A stretch of DNA of 5,249 bases, taken from contig CALGRC010000209.1 in NCBI GenBank assembly GCA_937959315.1, positions 1 to 5,249 of the forward strand. The letters are read 5' to 3'. This DNA comes from an uncultured Clostridia bacterium (GTDB taxonomy: Bacteria > Bacillota > Clostridia > UMGS1810). The position numbers and the translations under genes were made by a program. Below the pieces are notes generated by a model. It did not search any database and had not been told where the DNA came from. It worked only from the letters and a program-made list of their open reading frames with translations. Positions 1 to 5,165 of this stretch are shown in pieces. Positions within the stretch are counted from its first letter, which is position 1, and the number at the start of each line of letters is the position of its first letter.

Positions 1-288
1 GATTTGATTTTTTTGGGCTATTCCCAAACCCTTTTTTGAAAAAATTTTCTTTCTTTTACCCCCTATATAGGGAATCCAAAATAGAGTAAAAAAACAACGC
101 TATCCACAAAAAATTTTCAAAAATTTTTGCTGTTCCTCTATTCAATATCCGGCTGTTTGACATGGGTTTGTTGCATAATTCCCGTTCTCATTTAAGGAGT
201 GCGGGAAACACGGTTTTGGCAACTGTTAGCATAAAATAACGGAAGGGTTTTTGAAAAATCAGAATATCCAGAAAGCCTGCCTACAAAT
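1..288. other. AT-rich intergenic region, no supported gene
   Basis: This stretch is rich in A and T tracts and has no reading frame with both a ribosome site and a plausible length. What can be seen is a 6-bp hairpin TTTGGG/CCCAAA at 12-28 followed by CCCTTTTTT, which may be a weak end of an upstream transcript; a perfect 12-bp palindrome CCCTATATAGGG at 61-72; a single near-match to a DnaA box (CTATCCACA, 100-108); and an isolated TTGACA at 157-162 without a correctly spaced -10. The AT-rich tracts lie well upstream of the promoter at 289. I see no structured RNA here with confidence. Confidence 0.6.
12..37 (+). terminator. Weak terminator-like hairpin of an upstream unit
   Basis: The arms TTTGGG (12-17) and CCCAAA (23-28) enclose the loop CTATT, and a T run follows at 32-37 after CCC. 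The stem is only 6 bp with three G-C pairs, and three C residues separate it from the T run, so it is a poor intrinsic terminator. It may mark the end of a gene lying before the window, but no coding sequence is visible to confirm that. Confidence 0.2.
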
Positions 289-317
289 TTGACAAAACCG
301 GATTTTTGTGATATAAT
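289..317 (+). promoter_or_regulatory. Strong vegetative (sigma-A type) promoter of the SLH operon leader
   Basis: A perfect -35 TTGACA (289-294) and a perfect -10 TATAAT (312-317) are separated by exactly 17 bp. The -10 is preceded by TG plus one base (309-311), the extended -10 arrangement. This is as close to the housekeeping consensus as a promoter gets. Transcription should begin around 323-326, giving an untranslated or leader region of about 200 nt before the first structural gene at 521. No other promoter is visible between here and 521, so this is the likely source of the operon transcript. Confidence 0.9.
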
Positions 318-336
318 TTTTATGTAATTTTATGCA

Positions 337-443
337 GTAAGGGAGTGGCGGCGCTATGAATTTGTACGATATTCTTGCATACATAGTTGCCTTTATCCCC
401 TGTTTGGTCTTGTTAAAAGAATTAAGAACACGCCATGCTTACG
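337..443 (+). promoter_or_regulatory. Candidate antiterminator pairing across the leader
   Basis: Two 5-base blocks flanking the leader ribosome site, GTAAG (337-341) and TGGCG (346-350), are complementary in the right order to CTTAC (438-442) and CGCCA (431-435) in the 5' arm of the terminator. A G-U pair 345/436 can be added. The blocks imitate the terminator's own 3' arm (GTAAG 456-460, TGGCG 464-468). Pairing would break the terminator and also cover the leader's SD site (339-345), so a ribosome on the leader and the antiterminator would exclude each other. The complementarity is seen directly; the regulatory role is inference. Confidence 0.4.
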
Positions 444-476
444 TTGGATTTATGCGTAAGCCTTGGCGTGTTTTTT
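427..476 (+). terminator. Intrinsic terminator / attenuator hairpin upstream of the first SLH gene
   Basis: The outer arms AACACGCCA (427-435) and TGGCGTGTT (464-472) pair over 9 bp, and the inner arms GCTTACG (437-443) and CGTAAGC (455-461) over 7 bp. They are separated by a 1-by-2 internal loop and closed by an 11-nt loop. The stem runs into a T run at 471-476, and A residues at 424-425 could extend it. It lies about 110 nt downstream of the expected start site and 45 nt before the first structural gene, with no promoter in between. That makes it a natural attenuator; alternatively it simply ends a separate transcript of about 150 nt. Confidence 0.85.
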
Positions 477-505
477 GCTTTAAGAGCAATTTAAGGAAAA
501 ATAAA

Positions 506-513
506 AGAGGGGG
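506..513 (+). promoter_or_regulatory. Ribosome binding site deciding the start of the CAP-SLH gene
   Basis: AGAGGGGG ends 7 nt before the ATG at 521, which begins a typical signal peptide. This favours 521 over the in-frame ATG at 356 as the start of the main protein. The spacer is A followed by six T residues, a pattern also seen just before the start codons of the next two genes. Confidence 0.8.
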
Positions 514-520
514 ATTTTTT

Positions 521-2437
521 ATGAAACAAAGGATTGCGTCTTTGTTTTTGACGCTCGTTCTATGTATGGGGTTGGCTGCCCCGGTATGGGCCGCTTCCAC
601 TGTTACGGTGAAGGTGGATTTGGAAGTTGACTATTCTGCCGCTTATGAAGCGTTGGAGGAACTGAATGCGCTCCGCCGGGAAGCGGGCATTGGGGAATTG
701 GTGATGGATGCGGCCATGATGGAAATGGCTCTGCAGCGTGCGGCCGAATGTGCCATCTCCTTTAGCCACACCCGGCCGGACGGTCAGGACTTTGACACTG
801 CACGGCCGGCCGGCGCCGCTTATGAAAAGCAGGACATGGCGGAAAATATCCTGCGTGACCCCGGCGGCAACGCTACCCCGGCTGCCGTAACCCAAAGCTG
901 GTACGATTCACCCGGCCATCACACCAACATGATGAACGAAAAATACGCATCGGTCGGCATTGCCTGCGTCCGCGACCGGGCAGGCCACGCCTACTGGGTG
1001 CAGAATTTCACCGCTGCGGCCGGCACGCCGGAGGCCACCCCGTCTTCCGGGCAGGAAAGCTTTTTCTTTTCCATCGGGACAGCGGAACAGTACATTGACC
1101 TCCAGCTGAGTGAGACGAATTTGCACATGGAAACCGGCGAAAAAATTGTCGTTTATGTCTGCAACGGCGACACCCCTGTCGTGCCCGACATCATCCGTAC
1201 CAGCGATGAGAGCGTGGTATCCCTCAGTATGGAAGACGGCGGGGTATGCGTGATTGCAGCAGGCGCGGGCAGCGCAACCCTGACGCTGGGCTTTTCCGGC
1301 TACAGCGCCGAAGTGGCCGTGACTGTGGAACAGAGCGTCGGGCTGGAAAGCCTGGCGCTGGCCAATCCGGAGGGCGGGTATTCCGTCGAAGTGGGCGAAA
1401 ATCTTTATACCACCGTGTACTTCCGGCCGCAGGGCGCGCCCGAATACCCAGTTGTCTGGGAAATTGACGACCTTTCCATTGCCACCATCTCCGGCAGCGG
1501 GAACAGCTGTAAGATTACCGGCGTCTCCCCCGGCACAGCCGTCTTGACAGCAAAGACTGCTGAACCTGTGAACGGCGAAATATTCAGCGCCATGGCCATT
1601 ATAACGGTCTATGACGAAACGAGCGGCCCCATACCAATGAACATCAATTTATCCGCTTATTATGTGGAACTGATGCCCACGGAAGAAGTACGGCTGCTGT
1701 CGTATGTACAGCCCGGCACCGCGCCGCAGGACGTGACCTGGCGCAGCGAGGACCCTTCCGTTGCCACGGTGGACCAAAACGGCCGGGTAACAGCCATCGC
1801 AGACGGTTATGCGAATATCTATGTTGAAAGCCGGACCGGGGAGGCCAGCGCCCAATGCCGGGTAAACGTCACCAGCAGTTTTCTTGGCAAGCCCCTTTAC
1901 TATTCCGACGTCAAGGAGGGTGCTTTCTACTATGACGCCGTGGCTTGGGCTACCTGTCAGCAGCTGGAGGGGTACGGTATGGATGTGTTCGGCCCGCTGG
2001 ATGTAGACAAGGGCTGCACACGGCAGGAGATTGTCGAATACCTTTGGAAACTTTCCGGCTCCCCGCAGCCTGCCGACATTGATAACAATCCTTTTACCGA
2101 TATCTCTGACTCCATATCCAACCGCGATGCCCGCTGGGCTGTCCAATGGGCGGTGGAAACGGGCGTTACAAGCGGCACCAGCGCTACCACGTTCAGTCCG
2201 AACGATACGGTAACGCGGGCACAGGCGGTAACCTTCCTTTACCGGTTGGCCGGGACGCCCAGTGTGGTCGGAAGTACCGGTTTTGACGATGTGCCTGCCG
2301 GGAACTGGTTTGCAGACGCCGCTGTCTGGGCGGTGAAAGAGGGCATCACAAAAGGCACCAGTGATACCACGTTTACCCCTGACCAGGAATGTACCCGCGG
2401 GGAAATCCTTACTTTCCTTTACCGGCAGTTTTCTTAA
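521..2437 (+). CDS. Secreted CAP/SCP-domain protein with Ig-like (Big_2) and SLH anchoring modules
   Basis: The 638-residue protein starts at 521 because of the ribosome site at 506-513 and a signal peptide (basic start, hydrophobic core, predicted cleavage after VWA, residue 24). Residues about 40-165 form a CAP/SCP (YkwD-like) domain: SHTRPDG with His83, AENI with Glu108, SPGHHTNM with His133, then VGIAC and YWVQNF. His83, Glu108 and His133 fit the usual pocket residues of the family; the biochemical activity of bacterial CAP proteins is mostly unsettled. Three Ig-like domains resembling Big_2 follow (about 190-270, 275-363, 372-451), the last two with WEIDDLSIATI and WRSEDPSVATV strands. 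The C-terminus holds three SLH modules (about 458-515, 524-579, 587-637) with TRQE, TRAQ and TRGE in the wall-binding motif position; SLH modules bind pyruvylated secondary cell-wall polymer. It is the first of three closely spaced genes and probably depends on readthrough of the terminator at 427-476. Family calls are by motif only. Confidence 0.92.
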   Translation: MKQRIASLFLTLVLCMGLAAPVWAASTVTVKVDLEVDYSAAYEALEELNALRREAGIGELVMDAAMMEMALQRAAECAISFSHTRPDGQDFDTARPAGAAYEKQDMAENILRDPGGNATPAAVTQSWYDSPGHHTNMMNEKYASVGIACVRDRAGHAYWVQNFTAAAGTPEATPSSGQESFFFSIGTAEQYIDLQLSETNLHMETGEKIVVYVCNGDTPVVPDIIRTSDESVVSLSMEDGGVCVIAAGAGSATLTLGFSGYSAEVAVTVEQSVGLESLALANPEGGYSVEVGENLYTTVYFRPQGAPEYPVVWEIDDLSIATISGSGNSCKITGVSPGTAVLTAKTAEPVNGEIFSAMAIITVYDETSGPIPMNINLSAYYVELMPTEEVRLLSYVQPGTAPQDVTWRSEDPSVATVDQNGRVTAIADGYANIYVESRTGEASAQCRVNVTSSFLGKPLYYSDVKEGAFYYDAVAWATCQQLEGYGMDVFGPLDVDKGCTRQEIVEYLWKLSGSPQPADIDNNPFTDISDSISNRDARWAVQWAVETGVTSGTSATTFSPNDTVTRAQAVTFLYRLAGTPSVVGSTGFDDVPAGNWFADAAVWAVKEGITKGTSDTTFTPDQECTRGEILTFLYRQFS

Positions 2438-2462
2438 TATGCAAATAGAATAAACCAATTAC

Positions 2463-2468
2463 AGGGGG
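2463..2468 (+). promoter_or_regulatory. Ribosome binding site of the second SLH gene
   Basis: AGGGGG lies 5 nt before the ATG at 2474 and 8 nt before a second in-frame ATG at 2477. The second spacing is the better one, so the mature start may be MKKK rather than MMKKK. The choice does not change the signal peptide call. Confidence 0.7.
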
Positions 2469-2473
2469 TTTTT

Positions 2474-3784
2474 ATGATGAAGAAAAAAATTCTATCTTTC
2501 CTTTTGGCGCTGGCCTTATGTGTGGGCTTTACTTTGCCGGCCATGGCGGACGACCCATACGGGCCGCGGCAGGTCGGGTTTTATCTGGCAGAAAATTTCT
2601 ACTCGTTTGACGAGCCATCCTCCGGGGACGGCTGGAGCTATGACGGGAACTACACCATGACCTTAAGCGGGATCCAGAGCACCTACGGCGAATCGGAATA
2701 CGGCGTCAAAATGGATCAGATTCAGCTCAATAACCCGGAAAAGGATTTTACCTTTATAGTACAAGACGGGACACAGAATAAAGCTGGAAATATCGGTATC
2801 ATTTACGGCGGCGGGTTTTCCATTAAAGATTCCCAGAGGAAGGTTGTTACTTTTACCGGTTCGGGGACACTGGACTGCAAAAGCGTCCAGTTGGATAAAG
2901 TCATTTTCCGTGACGTGACCCTCAGCGTAGAAGACAGCTTTTCCTGCTGGGGGCTGACGATGGAAAGCGGCAGTATCAAGGCAAGCGGGTTTTCCATGGG
3001 TTTTACGGGGAAAACGCTGGACGGCATGTACAGCCTGACGGGCGGGAGCATTGAGGTGGACAGCGAAGGAACCTACTTCGATGCGATACGTATTGACGGT
3101 CTGGAAGAGGATAAGATCCGGGAAATTATTGGCCTGTTCTGCGATAAGTCCGGGCAGCCGCTGCAGCCGGATATCCATGAAAATGACACTTACGGCGGCT
3201 ACTACGCCTTTGCAAAGGGTGACGATTCGGATGGGCATGCGACCTATGCAATCTTTGAAGGGACGGGAAACGCGGCACCCAGCGGAACCGCCTTTGCCGA
3301 TGTAGGCGCAGACGCATACTATGCCGCCCCTGTGGAATGGGCGGTCGCACAAGGCATCACCAGCGGCACCAGTGACACGACGTTCTCGCCGGACGACACC
3401 TGCACCAAGGCGCAGATCATTACGTTTTTGTGGCGAGCAGCTGGTTCGCCCGATCCGCAGAATGTAGCTGCGTTTTCTGATGTTGCAGCCGACGCTTATT
3501 ATGCCAAGGCAACCGCATGGGCTGCGGAAAACGGCATGGCAGAAGGCAGCACTTTTGACCCGGAATCCCCCTGCACCCGCCTGATGGCCGTCGAATTTAT
3601 GTGGAAGCACGCCGGCAGCCCCGGCGCGGCACAGGCCGGTTTTACCGACGTTTCCTCCGATGCTGTCAACTGGGCCTTGGAACAAGGCGTGACCGCAGGC
3701 ACCAGCGATACCACGTTCGCACCGGACGACACCTGTACCCGCGGACAGATTGTGACGTTTTTATACCGCGCATTTGCGGAATAA
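2474..3784 (+). CDS. Secreted SLH-anchored protein with a beta-rich head of unknown function
   Basis: The protein has 436 residues (435 if it starts at 2477). It begins with a signal peptide, predicted cleavage after AMA at residue 25. Residues about 26-270 match nothing I can name. They contain short, regularly spaced strands with glycine turns, such as VTFTGSGTLDCKSV, DVTLSVEDSFSCWG, LTMESGSIKASG and YSLTGGSIEVDS, which resemble right-handed parallel beta-helix proteins of gut Firmicutes, including the pectin-binding Cthe_2159/DUF4353 type. That likeness is by eye and weak. Residues about 273-436 are three SLH modules: the first complete (TKAQ), the second with TRLM in place of the usual TRAE-like motif, the third shortened (DVSSDAVNWALEQG) with TRGQ. 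The gene follows the CAP protein by 36 nt with no terminator, so it is likely co-transcribed. Its SLH block is 93% identical in protein to that of the next gene. Role: a wall-attached protein, perhaps carbohydrate-binding. Confidence 0.88.
   Translation: MMKKKILSFLLALALCVGFTLPAMADDPYGPRQVGFYLAENFYSFDEPSSGDGWSYDGNYTMTLSGIQSTYGESEYGVKMDQIQLNNPEKDFTFIVQDGTQNKAGNIGIIYGGGFSIKDSQRKVVTFTGSGTLDCKSVQLDKVIFRDVTLSVEDSFSCWGLTMESGSIKASGFSMGFTGKTLDGMYSLTGGSIEVDSEGTYFDAIRIDGLEEDKIREIIGLFCDKSGQPLQPDIHENDTYGGYYAFAKGDDSDGHATYAIFEGTGNAAPSGTAFADVGADAYYAAPVEWAVAQGITSGTSDTTFSPDDTCTKAQIITFLWRAAGSPDPQNVAAFSDVAADAYYAKATAWAAENGMAEGSTFDPESPCTRLMAVEFMWKHAGSPGAAQAGFTDVSSDAVNWALEQGVTAGTSDTTFAPDDTCTRGQIVTFLYRAFAE
3290..3778 (+). 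repeat. SLH block, copy A of a duplicated 489-bp segment
   Basis: This segment aligns without gaps to 4592-5080 (constant offset 1302). By hand count 152 of 163 residues and 422 of 489 bases agree; most of the 67 base differences are silent. The last 42 bases (3737-3778) are identical to 5039-5080. The two copies carry the same three SLH modules, while the heads upstream are unrelated, so a module was duplicated or exchanged and then kept by selection. Confidence 0.9.
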
Positions 3785-3800
3785 ATATAGTATTTATTTT
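3781..3800 (+). other. A/T-only hairpin between the second and third SLH genes
   Basis: ATAAATA (3781-3787) and TATTTAT (3791-3797) pair around the loop TAG, followed by TTT; it overlaps the stop codon of the second gene. With no G-C pairs it is too weak to be a convincing terminator and sits directly before the next ribosome site. It might slightly reduce readthrough or mark an RNA processing site, but the genes are more likely one operon. Confidence 0.3.
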
Positions 3801-3806
3801 AAGGAG
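3801..3806 (+). promoter_or_regulatory. Ribosome binding site deciding the start of the LRR-SLH gene
   Basis: AAGGAG lies 11 nt before the ATG at 3818. Earlier in-frame starts at 3806 (GTG) and 3809 (ATG) overlap or directly abut this site and would be too close for initiation, so 3818, which begins MKKRLF, is preferred. Confidence 0.75.
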
Positions 3807-3817
3807 TGATGTTTTTT

Positions 3818-5083
3818 ATGAAAAAACGGCTGTTTGCAATGATTTTGGCCCTGTGCATGGGGGTAATGGCAGTGCCTACACTGGCAGATACGGTGGACTC
3901 TGTTTGGAATGATGATTTTGGCATCCTCTTTACCACAACGTCAAGCTTCCATCCGGACTGGGGCTTGTATGACGGCCAGTATTCCATCCAAACCATTACC
4001 GGTTACAGCGGGAGTGATACCGATATTGTACTCCCTTCGGTTGACGCAGACGGTGAACCCATCCAGGCCATCAATGACAGTGCGTTCCAGGATAAAACCA
4101 GTTTAACCAGCGTGACCATTCCGGACAGCTTTTCCAGCATTGGGCAAAACGCTTTTGCAGGCTGCACCAGCTTGGCCAGCGTTACTATGCCGGATAGTAT
4201 CAAAAAAATGGGCTTTGGTGTGTTCAATAACTGCTCCAGCCTGTCCAATATCACGCTATCCAGCAGTTTGATGGATATCCCGCAGTCGGCATTTTTCTAT
4301 TGCACGCAGCTAACAAATGTCGTGATTCCCAATAGCGCAACCACCATTGGGAACAGCGCTTTCTGGGGATGCTCCGGCCTGAGCAGCATCACCATCCCCG
4401 CCAGCGTAACCAGCATTGAATATGGCGCTTTTATGCAATGCTCCAATCTGACCGATGTCTATTACACGGGGACTGCCGACCAGTGGGCGGCAATCAGCAT
4501 CAACAACGACCAAAATTACAACGACGCCCTTTTGGCGGCAAATATCCACTATGGTGCGGAAGCCCCGGCACAGCCGGAACCGCCGGTTGCCGGCTTTGCC
4601 GATGTAACCGCAGACGCTTATTATGCCGCCCCTGTGGAATGGGCGGTCGCACAGGGTATCACCAGCGGTACCAGCGATACGACATTTTCGCCCGACGATA
4701 CCTGCACCAAAGCGCAGATCATCACCTTCCTGTGGCGGGCAGCCGGTTCGCCCGAGCCGCAAAGCGCTGCTGCTTTCTCTGATGTAGCATCAGACGCTTA
4801 TTACGCCAAAGCGACCGCATGGGCTGCTGAAAACGGCATGGCGGAAGGCAACGCTTTTGACCCAGAATCCCCCTGCACCCGCCTAATGGCCGTTGAATTT
4901 ATGTGGAAGCACGCTGGCAGTCCCAGCGCGGCGCAGGCTGGCTTTGCCGATGTTTCCTCCGATGCAGTCAACTGGGCATTAGAGCAAGGTGTGACGAGCG
5001 GTACCTCTGATACCACATTCGCGCCGGACGACACATGCACCCGCGGACAGATTGTGACGTTTTTATACCGCGCATTTGCGTAA
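3818..5083 (+). CDS. Secreted BspA-type leucine-rich-repeat protein with SLH anchoring modules
   Basis: The 421-residue protein starts at 3818 as argued for its ribosome site. A signal peptide runs to a predicted cleavage after TLA (residue 23). Residues about 66-215 are BspA-type leucine-rich repeats (LRR_5-like): the conserved phenylalanine of the 'AF..C.SL..VTIP' unit falls at 90, 113, 136, 159, 182 and 205, a strict 23-residue period. They end in the family's usual cap YYTGTADQWAAISI (215-228). In known BspA proteins such repeats bind host or bacterial surface ligands; the ligand here is unknown. A short linker rich in P, A and E (about 247-257) leads to three SLH modules (259-421) with TKAQ, TRLM and TRGQ, nearly the same as those of the preceding gene. 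The gap to that gene is 33 nt, so co-transcription is likely. No clear intrinsic terminator follows. Role: adhesin-like wall-attached protein, by inference from the repeats. Confidence 0.93.
   Translation: MKKRLFAMILALCMGVMAVPTLADTVDSVWNDDFGILFTTTSSFHPDWGLYDGQYSIQTITGYSGSDTDIVLPSVDADGEPIQAINDSAFQDKTSLTSVTIPDSFSSIGQNAFAGCTSLASVTMPDSIKKMGFGVFNNCSSLSNITLSSSLMDIPQSAFFYCTQLTNVVIPNSATTIGNSAFWGCSGLSSITIPASVTSIEYGAFMQCSNLTDVYYTGTADQWAAISINNDQNYNDALLAANIHYGAEAPAQPEPPVAGFADVTADAYYAAPVEWAVAQGITSGTSDTTFSPDDTCTKAQIITFLWRAAGSPEPQSAAAFSDVASDAYYAKATAWAAENGMAEGNAFDPESPCTRLMAVEFMWKHAGSPSAAQAGFADVSSDAVNWALEQGVTSGTSDTTFAPDDTCTRGQIVTFLYRAFA
4592..5080 (+). repeat. SLH block, copy B of a duplicated 489-bp segment
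   Basis: This is the partner of 3290-3778 and lacks only the final glutamate codon that copy A has before its stop. The eleven amino-acid differences cluster at the linkers between modules (for example SPDPQNV versus SPEPQSA), while the core SLH motifs are unchanged. That fits selection for the same anchoring function. Confidence 0.9.
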
Positions 5084-5112
5084 ACGGAATAGTTATTAAC
5101 GGAATAGTTATT
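5083..5112 (+). repeat. Two perfect tandem copies of a 15-bp repeat
   Basis: AACGGAATAGTTATT occurs at 5083-5097 and again immediately at 5098-5112. The first copy begins with the last base of the stop codon of the LRR-SLH gene. The second gene also has CGGAATA at its stop (3777-3783), so the unit may derive from sequence shared by both gene ends. The second copy is followed by a short T run, but no stable stem forms. Confidence 0.85.
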
Positions 5113-5141
5113 TTTGAAGCAGATGAATAGAATGTAAAAAT

Positions 5142-5165
5142 TGTCAAACGAAATAACGCTTGACA
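5142..5165. repeat. Interrupted inverted repeat, operator-like
   Basis: TGTCAA-A-CG (5142-5150) and CG-C-TTGACA (5157-5165) form a dyad with one mismatched pair around a 6-nt AAATAA centre. The right arm is itself a perfect -35 hexamer of the candidate promoter that follows, so a protein bound here could control it. There is no T run, so it is not an intrinsic terminator. Confidence 0.5.

Larger units (their letters stand above)
356..520 (+). other. Leader reading frame with hydrophobic N-terminus, open into the first gene
   Basis: An ATG at 356 sits 10 nt after an AAGGGAG ribosome site (339-345), about 30 nt from the expected transcription start. The encoded peptide starts MNLYDILAYIVAFIPCLVLL, a likely single membrane segment, followed by a basic stretch (KELRTRH). 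The frame then passes through the terminator hairpin and meets no stop before the ATG at 521, with which it is in phase. If the transcript ends at about 476, the message has no stop codon. Possible readings are a leader peptide for attenuation, a small membrane or toxin-like peptide, or chance openness. I do not think it is a true extension of the CAP protein, because a complete signal peptide with its own ribosome site starts at 521. Confidence 0.4.

Noticed and set aside
100..108. DnaA-box-like CTATCCACA in AT-rich DNA, possible origin
   Set aside because: Only one imperfect box is present and there are no replication genes; this is not enough for an origin.
56..163. Minus-strand 35-residue frame with a hydrophobic middle (FLWIALFFYSIL)
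   Set aside because: No ribosome site precedes its ATG and no promoter is visible for it. AT-rich DNA easily yields such hydrophobic frames.
162..239. Plus-strand 25-residue frame
   Set aside because: No Shine-Dalgarno site, no promoter with correct spacing (the nearby TTGACA at 157-162 overlaps the ATG), and no recognisable sequence.
211..300. 8-bp inverted repeat CGGTTTTG (211-218) / CAAAACCG (293-300)
   Set aside because: A match of this length over a 300-nt low-complexity region is expected by chance, and there is no further extension.
521..595. Possible lipoprotein signal because of the Cys in the hydrophobic core of the signal peptide
   Set aside because: The residues before Cys (L-V-L) do not fit a lipobox, which needs a small residue at -1, and a normal VWA cleavage site follows.
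356..2437. A single 693-residue protein starting at 356
   Set aside because: The frame is open, but the extra 55 residues run through a terminator hairpin, and a good ribosome site and a full signal peptide start at 521. A signal peptide placed 55 residues inside would not work normally.
2663..3685. Long minus-strand open frame (340 codons), and another at 1649-2458
   Set aside because: Both lie wholly opposite well-supported genes with clear domains, show no recognisable motifs or ribosome sites, and are explained by the GC-rich codon use of the plus strand.
3781..3800. Terminator between genes two and three
   Set aside because: The stem is A/T only and overlaps the stop codon just before the next ribosome site; too weak to split the operon.
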